Source: Mesorhizobium sp. B2-3-4 (GTDB lineage Bacteria > Pseudomonadota > Alphaproteobacteria > Rhizobiales > Rhizobiaceae). From it: a DNA stretch of 64,000 nucleotides. Position 1 is the first letter of the stretch. Each line of letters begins with the position of its first letter. A program made the position numbers and the translations under genes. Below are positions 18,059-27,341 of this stretch, one piece after another. The notes under the pieces were generated by a model. It made no database searches. It was not told where the DNA came from and saw only the letters and a list, made by a program, of their open reading frames with translations. Location: positions 186,001 to 250,000 of the forward strand of contig NZ_VFVY01000006.1 in NCBI RefSeq assembly GCF_006442315.1, given 5' to 3'.

Positions 18059-19840
18059 CTAAACCAGTTCCCTGCCCTTGGCATCGATGGCATTGGCCAC
18101 GGCCTCGTCGGTGGCCTCGTCGGGCAACAGCATCTCGTTATGCGCCTTGCCTGAAGGGATCATCGGGAAGCAGTTGGCGAGTGTCGCCACGCGGCAGTCG
18201 AAGAGCACCGGCTTCCTGACCGAGATCATCTCCTTGATGGCATCGTCGAGCTCGTCGGGCTTGTCGCAGCGAATGCCGTGGCCGCCATAGGCCTCGGCCA
18301 GCTTGACGAAATCAGGCATCGCCTCGGTGTAGGAATGCGACAGACGGTTGCCGTGCAGCAGCTGCTGCCACTGGCGCACCATGCCCATATACTGGTTGTT
18401 GAGGATGAAGATCTTGATCGGCGCGTCGTACTGCACCGCCGCGCTCATCTCCTGCATGGTCATCTGCACCGAGGCATCGCCGGCGATGTCGACCACCAGC
18501 GCGTCCGGATGCGCGATCTGAACGCCGAGCGCGGCCGGCAGGCCGTAACCCATCGTGCCCAGCCCGCCCGACGTCATCCAGCGGTTCGGCTTCTCGAAAT
18601 GATAGTGCTGGGCCGCCCACATCTGGTGCTGCCCGACTTCCGTGGTGATGTAGGTGTCCATGTCCTTGGTGAGTGCATAGAGCCGCTGGATGGCATATTG
18701 CGGCATGATCACGTCGTTGTTCATCTTGAACGCCAGCGAGTCGCGTGCGCGCCATTTGGCGATCTGCTCCCACCAGGGATAGAGCGCCTTCTTGTCAGCC
18801 TTGGCGCTTGCCCGCCACAGCCGCACCAGATCCTCAAGCACGCGCCCGACATCGCCGATGATCGGCACGTCGGTATGAACGTTCTTGTTGATCGAGGACG
18901 GGTCGATGTCGATGTGGATCTTCTTCGAGTTCGGAGCGAATGCGTTGAGCCGGCCGGTGATGCGGTCGTCGAAACGGGCGCCGATGCAGACCATGACATC
19001 GCAGTCATGCATGGCCATGTTGGCTTCGTAGGTGCCGTGCATGCCGAGCATGCCCAGCCAGTTCTTGCCCGAGGCCGGATAGGCGCCGAGCCCCATCAGC
19101 GTCGACGTGATCGGGAAGCCGGTGAGGTCGACCAGTTCGCGCAGGAGATGGCTGGCTTCCGGGCCGGAATTGATGACGCCGCCACCCGAATAGATGATCG
19201 GCTTCTTGGCGCTGGCCATCAGTTCGACCGCCGCCTTCACCTTCTCCAGGTCGCCCTGGACCTTCGGCTGGTAGCTGGTGCGCGGCGCGATCTGCGGCGG
19301 GACATAGAAACCCTTGGCGAACTGCACGTCCTTCGGAATGTCGACAACCACCGGACCAGGCCGGCCGGTCGTGGCGACATGGAAGGCCTCGTGGATGGTG
19401 GCTGCCAGCTCGTTGACGTCCTTCACCAGCCAGTTGTGCTTGGTGCAGGGCCGCGTGATGCCGACCGTGTCGCACTCCTGGAACGCGTCGGAACCGATCA
19501 GCGAGGTCGGCACCTGGCCGGTCAGGCAGACCAGCGGGATCGAATCCATCAGCGCGTCCTGCAAGGGCGTCACCGCATTGGTGGCGCCGGGGCCCGATGT
19601 CACCAGCATGACGCCGGCCTTGCCGGTCGAGCGGGCGTAACCCTCGGCGGCGTGGCCGGCACCCTGTTCGTGGCGCACCAGAATGTGCTCGACCTCATCC
19701 TGCTGGAAAATCTCGTCGTAAATGGGAAGGACGGCGCCGCCGGGATAGCCGAAGACGTGCTTGACGCCGTTGTCCTTCAGCGCCTGCACCACCATTTCGG
19801 CGCCTGTCATTTCGCGCCGCTCACTCTGTCCATTGCTCAT
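18059..19840 (-). CDS. ilvI: Acetolactate synthase large (catalytic) subunit
   Basis: A 593-residue thiamine-diphosphate enzyme that condenses two pyruvates, or pyruvate and 2-oxobutyrate, to start valine, leucine and isoleucine synthesis. Visible features: catalytic Glu58 in RHEQGAGHAAEGYAR, a central FAD-binding domain with ARFDDRITG, and the C-terminal ThDP motif beginning GDASVQMTMQEMSAA and ending near NNQYMGMVRQW. It is cotranscribed with ilvH. Upstream lies a leader peptide rich in Val, Leu and Ile codons and an intrinsic terminator, so transcription should be attenuated by charged branched-chain tRNAs. Confidence 0.97.
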   Translation of the reverse strand: MSNGQSERREMTGAEMVVQALKDNGVKHVFGYPGGAVLPIYDEIFQQDEVEHILVRHEQGAGHAAEGYARSTGKAGVMLVTSGPGATNAVTPLQDALMDSIPLVCLTGQVPTSLIGSDAFQECDTVGITRPCTKHNWLVKDVNELAATIHEAFHVATTGRPGPVVVDIPKDVQFAKGFYVPPQIAPRTSYQPKVQGDLEKVKAAVELMASAKKPIIYSGGGVINSGPEASHLLRELVDLTGFPITSTLMGLGAYPASGKNWLGMLGMHGTYEANMAMHDCDVMVCIGARFDDRITGRLNAFAPNSKKIHIDIDPSSINKNVHTDVPIIGDVGRVLEDLVRLWRASAKADKKALYPWWEQIAKWRARDSLAFKMNNDVIMPQYAIQRLYALTKDMDTYITTEVGQHQMWAAQHYHFEKPNRWMTSGGLGTMGYGLPAALGVQIAHPDALVVDIAGDASVQMTMQEMSAAVQYDAPIKIFILNNQYMGMVRQWQQLLHGNRLSHSYTEAMPDFVKLAEAYGGHGIRCDKPDELDDAIKEMISVRKPVLFDCRVATLANCFPMIPSGKAHNEMLLPDEATDEAVANAIDAKGRELV

Positions 19841-19918
19841 CGGTCTGGTCCCGTACTGTGCGCCATCTGGCGTTTGCCATTTGGGTGTTATTGGTCGTTT
19901 AGTCGTGTTTCAGGCAAT

Positions 19919-19941
19919 AAAAAAGGCCCCCGAGGGAGCCT
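19919..19941 (-). terminator. Attenuator terminator of the ilvIH leader
   Basis: On the minus strand the bases read AGGCTCCC-TC-GGGGGCCT followed by six T residues, a compact Rho-independent terminator. It lies between the leader peptide and ilvI, about 80 bases before the ilvI start. An alternative pairing upstream (GCGCGTGGG in the leader against CCCATGCGC) could compete. Confidence 0.8.
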
Positions 19942-19974
19942 GTGTGTTGCGCATGGGAGGTTTTCGCCCGGCGG

Positions 19975-20025
19975 TTACACCGCCTTGCCCACGCGCCTTC
20001 CTACGAGAATGAGTGCCGTTTTCAT
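19975..20025 (-). CDS. ilvIH leader peptide
   Basis: A 16-codon frame reads MKTALILVGRRVGKAV. Six of its 16 residues are Leu, Ile or Val, with a cluster A-L-I-L-V at positions 4-8. It precedes an intrinsic terminator by 34 bases and ilvI by 135 bases. GC-rich dyads overlap its end (GGCGGT / ACCGCC spans the stop codon). This is the organisation of translation-coupled attenuation of branched-chain amino-acid operons. No clear Shine-Dalgarno sequence is visible. The peptide has no function other than sensing ribosome stalling. Confidence 0.8.
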   Translation of the reverse strand: MKTALILVGRRVGKAV

Positions 20026-20220
20026 GGTGGCGGACCATAAAGGCCAACGCGCGGGGTCGTCAATGGGGTACTGCACGAATTCACTCAGCCTTGAGATCGG
20101 CCTGTCGAGGCAGCGCGCGGCGCTGCCGGATACCCCTGCCGCTCGTGACAAAACCGCAAGATCGGTGGAGCGTGCCATGCCTGCGCGCGCCTAACTGGTG
20201 CTGCCACGGAGAATAAGACG

Positions 20221-21105
20221 ATGAAGGCGGCGCTTCAAAACTACCATGTCCGGATGCAACGTGTGCTGGATCACATAGACCGGCACCTGGACGCCGATCT
20301 GGACCTGGATGCGCTAAGCGCCGTCGCGGCATTTTCAAAATACCACTTCCACCGGCAATTCACGGCGACCTTCGGATTGTCTGTGTATCGCTATGTCCAG
20401 CTCGCTCGCATGAAGCGCGCTTCATACCGGCTGGCCGACAGGGATGCCGAAAGCGTCACCGACATAGCGATGGATGCCGGCTACGATGCACCGGATGCCT
20501 TCGCCCGCGCCTTTCGGCAACGGTTCGGGCAATCACCTTCGTCGTTCCGGAAGTCGCCCGATTGGGCACCGTGGCTTGCGGCCTTCGGGCCTTTGGACAA
20601 CGCGAGGAGCAAGCTCATGCGCATTACCTACGACCAGGACGACGTGACGATCCGCGATGTGCCCCCGACGCCGGTGGCGGTCATGGAGCATCGAGGCGAC
20701 CGGGCGACACTCGGCGACACCATCCAGCGATTCATCGCCTGGCGCAAGGCCGCCGGCCTGTCGCCCGAAACGAGCCCGACCTTCAACATCTTTCGTTCCG
20801 AGAGGATACCCGCGATCCCGGCCGACTACAGCATGGACCTGTGTGTCGGGACCGACCTGCCGATCGATGCCGATGACGGGCAGATGAAGCCGGGGGTGAT
20901 CCCCGGCGGACGCTGCGCGGTGTTGCGCGTCGTCCACGACACGCACAATCTGGAACCCGCCGCGCTTTACCTTTATCGCGATTGGCTGCCGGACAGCGGC
21001 GAGGAAGCGCGTGACTTCCCGATCTATTGCCGACGACATTTTTCATTCTTCCCGAACGTGCCGGTGCATGACGTGGTCGTGGAACTGTTTCTGCCGCTGA
21101 AATAG
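20221..21105 (+). CDS. AraC-family regulator with GyrI-like effector-binding domain
   Basis: A 294-residue two-domain regulator. The N-terminal AraC/XylS DNA-binding region (residues about 8-110) contains two helix-turn-helix units, including DLDALSAVAAFSKYHFHRQF and SVTDIAMDAGYDAPDAFARAFRQRFGQSPSSFR. The C-terminal half (about 135-294) is a GyrI/SbmC-like domain (VTIRDVPPTPVAVMEHRG ... PGGRCAVLRVVHD), as in Rob and related multidrug- or stress-responsive activators. AATAAGACG precedes the ATG. It is alone on its strand with no divergent target gene next to it, so its regulon is not visible here. Confidence 0.92.
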   Translation: MKAALQNYHVRMQRVLDHIDRHLDADLDLDALSAVAAFSKYHFHRQFTATFGLSVYRYVQLARMKRASYRLADRDAESVTDIAMDAGYDAPDAFARAFRQRFGQSPSSFRKSPDWAPWLAAFGPLDNARSKLMRITYDQDDVTIRDVPPTPVAVMEHRGDRATLGDTIQRFIAWRKAAGLSPETSPTFNIFRSERIPAIPADYSMDLCVGTDLPIDADDGQMKPGVIPGGRCAVLRVVHDTHNLEPAALYLYRDWLPDSGEEARDFPIYCRRHFSFFPNVPVHDVVVELFLPLK

Positions 21106-21163
21106 CGGCTTGCGGCGGGAGCCGGCCTGTCCGTCGCAGGAAACCGAAGCTAGAAAAAAGTTC

Positions 21164-21195
21164 GGCCCCGCGCGGCATGTCCGCCGCGCGGGGCC
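21164..21195 (-). terminator. Rho-independent terminator of the PcfJ-like gene
   Basis: Perfect 13-base arms (GGCCCCGCGCGGC / GCCGCGCGGGGCC) with a six-base loop; on the minus strand a run of six T follows after a few bases. It separates the convergent AraC gene and the PcfJ-like gene. Confidence 0.85.
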
Positions 21196-21201
21196 TTGCT
21201 G

Positions 21202-22347
21202 TCAGTTCCGCAACACCACGCCCCTTGCCTTCGCCCAGCGTTCGATGACCTTGCGCTCGTCGGGCAAGGCGACGCGGTTGGAGAAGCCGCGCACCTGCAC
21301 CGCACGGTTCTGCGGATCGACCTCGATCGTCAGCAAGCGCTGGATCTTGCCAAGCGCCGTGCGCCGCAGCACCCAGATCGAGGCGTTGCCGGCGATGCAT
21401 TTGGCCGCGTAGGTCGAGACGCAATGGTGCATCGCCCGGGACTCGGCGACCAGGTCCTCGGCGGTCTTCAATTGGCGAACGAAGAAGCGCTCGCCATGCT
21501 CTTTCGCCTCCTTGGCCTATGGCTGCCACTCCCAGTCCTCGAGACGCGAGCCGTCCCAGGCGCCGTCCTTTGTCGGCGAAGCCCGGCCGGCGGCGCGGCG
21601 ACGCATGCCCTCGATGCGTTCGATCGCGGCGATGTCGCGATGCCACTCCGTCATCTGCCGGCGCAGCGAGCCGAGCGTGCGGCCCTTCAAGCTGTAGCTT
21701 CGATCACGCCGGTGCATCGCACCGATGTAGTCGCAGAGGTCGTCGATCTCCTCCCTGGACGTGGGCTGTCCGCAGAAGAACCGCGCCACCTCGCGCCAGA
21801 AGGCCAGATCGGCGCGTGGCGTGCGCGCGATCTTGGTGCGGGCCAGCCTGGCCGCCAGGCCGGGATCATCCGTGTAGGACCGCACGATCGCCAGCCAGAA
21901 CGCCTCCTCGAACGTGAAGTCGCCCGACAGGTTCAGGAAGCAGTGCACCTCCTTGCGCGACAGCCACGCATTGGCGCCCGCCTTGTAGAGCGAGTCGCCA
22001 CGCGCGACCGCGACATACCAGGCCTTGCGCAGCGCGATCTCTTCGGCATTGAGCCCCGAGCCGTCCTGCCAGATGGCTTTGAGAGCGGCCGAGACCCGAT
22101 AGCGGGCGTAGAGATGACGGGCCGCCGCAAGCCGCAGGCGCGCGGGGTCGCGCGTCTTCAGCTTCGGCCGCCACAGCGCGCCGTCGCGGACCGCCACGCC
22201 GGCAAAGCCCCGGCGTACCTCGTCGAGCGCCCGCTCGAAATCAGGAGCAGGACGCGCCACGGCGCAAACGCGCCGCAACGTTGCATCATAGGCTTCAGTA
22301 CGTTCGCGCTCGGCGTCCTGCCTGCGCTGGATCATGGACCTGGCCAT
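21202..22347 (-). pseudogene. PcfJ-like protein gene interrupted by an in-frame amber codon
   Basis: A single frame runs from ATG 22347 (GGGAAG upstream) to the stop at 21202, broken only by TAG at 21517-21519. Before it the protein (about 276 residues) ends ...LEDWEWQP. After it the frame continues AKEAKEHGERFFVRQLKTAEDLVAESRAMHHCVSTYAAKC, and the conserved PcfJ motif (AMxHCVxxYAxxC) lies in this second part. The bases between TAG and the next possible start still look coding, so one ancestral gene is the best reading. A single base change from TGG (Trp) would suffice. Loss of the conserved C-terminal motif makes the first fragment probably non-functional, unless the amber is read through or is a sequencing error. 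PcfJ-like proteins have no firm function. Confidence 0.75.
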
Positions 22348-23015
22348 GGCCGTTCTTCCCAATTGGAACCCTGTCAGCCGCACGCATTTCCAGCGCCGGC
22401 ACGGACTGTGTCGATCTGGTCTGGCGTGACATTTGACAGGTCTCCTCTGGGGACGACGGGTTGGACTGGGCCAGCTCTCTAGGCTTTCAAGGGGCACTGA
22501 GGCAAGAGCTATTCTTCAATGTTTACAAAGGCATGCCCAGGTGTTGCAAAGGCGCATCTCAGGCCTCCAGGCAGCCGCGTTCGCCGGCCGGGAGCTTCCG
22601 TGCTACCACCGCATCAATGACATGGGCGACGCCAATGGCGCGCATGGACATGGCCCTGCGCATGCCGGGGCCAGGCGCTTTCTGGATCGTGGGAAATTGA
22701 AATCCGCCTAGGCGCGGATCGGCCCGCTCGACCGCCGAAGGCGCTGAACGCTTGAACCAGATCTCATCTCGCCTCCATAATTCGTGTGGTCGATATCCGC
22801 GCCGGTTTAACTCTGGCCGCGGATTGGGCGTGGCTGATATCGCGAAACGGTGGCAACAACAAGATGGCGGGCCCGGCGCGCCGGGCGGTCGGCAACGGCG
22901 CGAAAAGGTCAACCTCAGCCGAACGCTCGCGGCAGGTCTGCGGCCGGAAAGCGGCCACCGCTTCCTTGCCGTCGAAGCAGAAACACATGCCTGCCTCCTC
23001 CCGTGATTGTTTGCC
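22348..23015. other. 668-base stretch with no confident gene
   Basis: Between the PcfJ-like pseudogene and the HD-domain gene I see no frame with recognisable homology. The only frame with a good ribosome site is the 74-codon one at 22764-22988, listed separately. A further minus-strand frame (about 22559-22760) has protein-like composition but no start site. The stretch may be a decayed gene or a genuine intergenic region; its base composition resembles the surroundings. Confidence 0.5.
22764..22988 (-). CDS. Small hypothetical ORF downstream of the HD-oxygenase gene
   Basis: 74 codons starting MCFCFDGKEAVAAF, preceded by GGGAGGAGG at good distance, 27 bases after the stop of the HD-domain gene and on the same strand. 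The N-terminal Cys-x-Cys and first 20 residues look protein-like, but the remainder is arginine- and alanine-rich without motif. It could be a small real gene, or the surviving 5-prime end of a longer decayed gene. I do not recognise it. Confidence 0.3.
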   Translation of the reverse strand: MCFCFDGKEAVAAFRPQTCRERSAEVDLFAPLPTARRAGPAILLLPPFRDISHAQSAARVKPARISTTRIMEAR

Positions 23016-24766
<1,751 letters not shown>

Positions 24767-24821
24767 CTATCCGCCCACGGCCACATGCTGGGCTTCGATT
24801 GCATGTTGAGTGCGCGGAAGG

Positions 24822-24837
24822 CATAATTCAAATTATG
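24822..24837. promoter_or_regulatory. Perfect 7+2+7 palindrome between LysR and the TmpA-like gene
   Basis: CATAATT-CA-AATTATG lies 29 bases before the LysR start and about 74 bases before the dioxygenase start. It is AT-rich in a GC-rich region. This is the expected position of an LTTR recognition/activation site controlling both divergent genes; assignment is inferred. Confidence 0.55.
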
Positions 24838-24866
24838 ATTTTTTGGTCAATGGCATCGATCTAGTA

Positions 24867-25754
24867 ATGGCTCGCCGAACCGTACCCACCTTGCCTCCGC
24901 TCGACTGGCTGCGCAGTTTCGAAGCGGCGGCGCGGCTGTCGAATTTCACGGCGGCGGCGGCCGAACTCGGCCTGACCCAGGCAGCGGTCAGCCAGCACAT
25001 AAGGCTGCTCGAGGAGCGCCTGAAGACGCGGCTGTTCTCGCGGCTGGCGCGCGGGGTCGCTTTGTCGCCGGAGGGTGCGGCCTACCTGCCCCACATCCAG
25101 TCGGCCTTCGCCACTATTGGCAGCAGTACCGCGGAACTGTTCGAGCCGCGCGCCGTCCGAACCGTTTCGGTCCGGGTGCCGATCTCTTTTGCCTTGCTGG
25201 CGCTGGTCCCGGTGCTGCCCGACCTCGCCGAAGCGCTGCCGCGCATCCAGCTCGATGTTGTGACGATCCATCGCCCGACCGACTACGATCTGCCGGGTTC
25301 GGTACTTGACATCCGCTTCGGCAACGGCTCCTTCCCCGGACGCGAGGCCGAGAGGCTGACCGCCGAGCGGCTCGTGCCGGTGGCAAGTCCGGCCCTGGCC
25401 GGCGCCGCCGACTGGACGTCCCTGCCATTGCTGCTCGTGGCCGGCGCGCGCGAGATGTGGGCGGAATGGTTCGCTGCGGCCGGACTGGCCGGCCATCCCC
25501 AACGGTCGCACCGCTTCGACAGCTTCGTCGCTGCCATGGAGGCCGCGAAGGCCGGTGCCGGCGTGCTTCTGGGGTCGCGGCCCCTGATCGACGCGGCGCT
25601 CGACAGCGGAGCGCTGGTGCCGCTTTCCGATTTTGAGCTCTCCAGCATGTCGGGGCATTTTCTGACAAGGCCGTCGACCGCGCAGCTGACCGGTGCCGAG
25701 CAGGACTTCCGTCACTGGCTGCCGAGGCGTCTTGCCGGCAAGGCCCGTGCCTGA
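24867..25754 (+). CDS. LysR-type transcriptional regulator (GcvA-like), divergent from TmpAB-type operon
   Basis: A 295-residue LTTR. The N-terminal helix-turn-helix LPPLDWLRSFEAAARLSNFTAAAAELGLTQAAVSQHIRLLEERL occupies residues about 8-55; the rest is the periplasmic-binding-protein-like effector domain. The GcvA-type start (LPPLxxLRxFEAAAR) is evident. I chose the ATG at 24867, where homology begins, over a GTG at 24810. The related phosphonate loci usually carry a linked LysR regulator, so activation of the adjacent oxygenase operon by a phosphonate is the simplest hypothesis. Confidence 0.88.
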   Translation: MARRTVPTLPPLDWLRSFEAAARLSNFTAAAAELGLTQAAVSQHIRLLEERLKTRLFSRLARGVALSPEGAAYLPHIQSAFATIGSSTAELFEPRAVRTVSVRVPISFALLALVPVLPDLAEALPRIQLDVVTIHRPTDYDLPGSVLDIRFGNGSFPGREAERLTAERLVPVASPALAGAADWTSLPLLLVAGAREMWAEWFAAAGLAGHPQRSHRFDSFVAAMEAAKAGAGVLLGSRPLIDAALDSGALVPLSDFELSSMSGHFLTRPSTAQLTGAEQDFRHWLPRRLAGKARA

Positions 25755-25760
25755 CCGGCG

Positions 25761-26285
25761 TTACGATGTGCCGATACGCTTCCAGTAGATCAGCGTGCCC
25801 GTCAGCCCGCCATGCGGCTTCAGCGCATAGTCGGGAATTTCGCCGGCGAGGGTGAAGCCGAGCTTCTCATAAAGTCCCGAGGCACCTTCCTCCGTCGCCG
25901 TATCCAGAACCAGCAGCGTGCGTCCCTGCTTGGCCGCAAGGCGTTCGGCGGCCCGCATCAGGCGCGTACCAACACCCCTGCCCCGTTGCTCGACCGATGT
26001 CATCAGCTTGGCGATTTCCGCGCGATGCGGCTGGTTGGGCGGGCAATCGAGCAGCACGGTGACGGTCCCGACCAGAACCTCGCCCTCCCATGCCCCGAGC
26101 ACCGTTCTTTCCCCCCGGGCGGCCGAGGCCAGGGACTTCTCCCAAAACGCGCTTGCCGCCTCCGGAGCCAGCGGATGCATGAAGCTCACCGATCCGCCGG
26201 CGGCGACCGTTTCGACCAGCAGATCGCTCAGCAATTCCAGTGTTTCCTCGCTGGCGGTCAATGGTGCGATTTCCACTGCATTCAT
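25761..26285 (-). CDS. GNAT-family N-acetyltransferase
   Basis: A 174-residue acetyltransferase. The acetyl-CoA site is visible as SVEQRGRGVGTRLMRAAE (Q/RxxGxG/A), followed by TLLVLDTATEEGASGLYEKLGF, the C-terminal substrate side. AAAGGA six bases before ATG 26285 fixes the start. It is the last gene of a set with an XRE-cupin regulator and a small hypothetical protein, with gaps of 4 and 43 bases, so the three may be cotranscribed. XRE-cupin/GNAT pairs often act on small amines or antibiotics, but nothing here identifies the substrate. Confidence 0.85.
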   Translation of the reverse strand: MNAVEIAPLTASEETLELLSDLLVETVAAGGSVSFMHPLAPEAASAFWEKSLASAARGERTVLGAWEGEVLVGTVTVLLDCPPNQPHRAEIAKLMTSVEQRGRGVGTRLMRAAERLAAKQGRTLLVLDTATEEGASGLYEKLGFTLAGEIPDYALKPHGGLTGTLIYWKRIGTS

Positions 26286-26328
26286 GTCTGGTCCTTTGGA
26301 AAAGATGATGGTGTCCATGGCGCCGGCG

Positions 26329-26637
26329 TCAGTCGAGGCGGCGCGCGCGACGACGCTTGCGCGCGGCCTTGATGGCGCTGATGCGCTCGGTGTCTTCTTC
26401 CCTGAGATGCCGGCCGCGCTCCAGGATTTCGAGCGTGTATTCCTCATAGGTCAGGCCCAGCCGTTCAGCCTTGTCCGTGCGCATCAGCATCACCTCGCGG
26501 CTCGGCGCCTTCCACGCCTTGGCATGCGCGGCCTGCCAGGCCAGGAAAATGTAGGGATCGCCCTTGCCCCATGGCGGCCCCTTATAGTCGTCGAGAGGCG
26601 GCCCCCCATTGTGGGAGCGTTTTGGCCGTCGTGCCAT
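26329..26637 (-). CDS. Conserved rhizobial hypothetical protein
   Basis: A 102-residue basic protein starting MARRPKRSHNGGPPLDDY, with a middle FLAWQAAHAKAWKAP and the strongly helical RLGLTYEEYTLEILERGRHLREED, ending in a run of arginines and lysines. I recognise the pattern GGPPLDD...GLTYEEYTLEILERGR as a family frequent in Rhizobiales but without known function. It starts four bases after the XRE-cupin stop codon and is probably translationally coupled to it. The longer upstream frame is a shadow of that gene. Confidence 0.72.
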   Translation of the reverse strand: MARRPKRSHNGGPPLDDYKGPPWGKGDPYIFLAWQAAHAKAWKAPSREVMLMRTDKAERLGLTYEEYTLEILERGRHLREEDTERISAIKAARKRRRARRLD

Positions 26638-26641
26638 GATG

Positions 26642-27205
26642 TCAGCCCCTGACCAGCGCGACGAGATAGTCGGCCCCGGGCTCCAGCGCGTGGAACATGC
26701 AGTCCGACGGCGCCCCGAGCGCAAGGCAGTCGCCGGGCTCCAGCCTGTGCACCCGATCGCCCTCGGTGAATTCTAGACTTCCCGAGATCAGCCAGATCTG
26801 CTGCTTGATGAAGGTGTAGGAGGCGGCCGGCAGGCTCACCCTGGCGCCCGCCGGCAGATGGACCTTAACCAGTTCGAGCGGCATCTCGCCGGCCGGCGAC
26901 AGATGCCGCCTGACATAGCCCGTATCGGGGTCGCGCCACACCGGCTGATCGGCCGCGCGCAGCACTCCGCCGCCTTGCAGCTCCGCACGCGCGATGAGGG
27001 TCGACAGCGTCATGCCGAAGGCCGCGGCAATGCGCACCAGAAGCGCGGCGGTCGGGCTGGTCATGCCGCGCTCGATCGTGCTCAGCATCGCCTTGGAAAC
27101 GCCGGATCGCTCGGCGAGTTCGGCCAGCGACCAGTCCCGCACGGTCCTTTCGGCGTGGATGCGCTTGCCAATGGTCGAAGAGATGTCGTTCGCTATATCA
27201 TCCAT
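26642..27205 (-). CDS. XRE-family regulator with C-terminal cupin domain
   Basis: A 187-residue protein. The helix-turn-helix covers about residues 12-66 (IGKRIHAERTVRDWSLAELAERSGVSKAMLSTIERGMTSP) and a cupin_2 sensory domain about 110-180 (VHLPAGARVSLPAASYTFIKQQIWLISGSLEF). Members such as PuuR- or SutR-like proteins repress small-molecule catabolic or detoxifying genes. Downstream lie a rhizobial hypothetical gene and a GNAT gene in the same direction, probably its targets. Divergent on the other side is a HerA-like ATPase, 136 bases away. Confidence 0.88.
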   Translation of the reverse strand: MDDIANDISSTIGKRIHAERTVRDWSLAELAERSGVSKAMLSTIERGMTSPTAALLVRIAAAFGMTLSTLIARAELQGGGVLRAADQPVWRDPDTGYVRRHLSPAGEMPLELVKVHLPAGARVSLPAASYTFIKQQIWLISGSLEFTEGDRVHRLEPGDCLALGAPSDCMFHALEPGADYLVALVRG

Positions 27206-27341
27206 TCGTCCATTATAACGAAACGGGCAAATGGGTGAAGAGCCATCTCACGAAAATTTTCACCTCGCTTTTAATCCTCTCTACACCATCCGACCTCATC
27301 CGACCTTAACCCCGTTCCTGTAGTGTCCGGTGTCCAGGGAA

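Noticed and set aside
18278..20194. 638-codon plus-strand frame opposite ilvI
   Set aside because: It mirrors the codon structure of ilvI and covers the ilv leader; no homology or ribosome site supports it.
21202..21471. Independent 89-residue gene at the end of the PcfJ-like locus
   Set aside because: It is in the same frame as the upstream part, starts at an internal TTG without ribosome site, and sequence between the stop and this TTG still looks coding; one interrupted gene is simpler.
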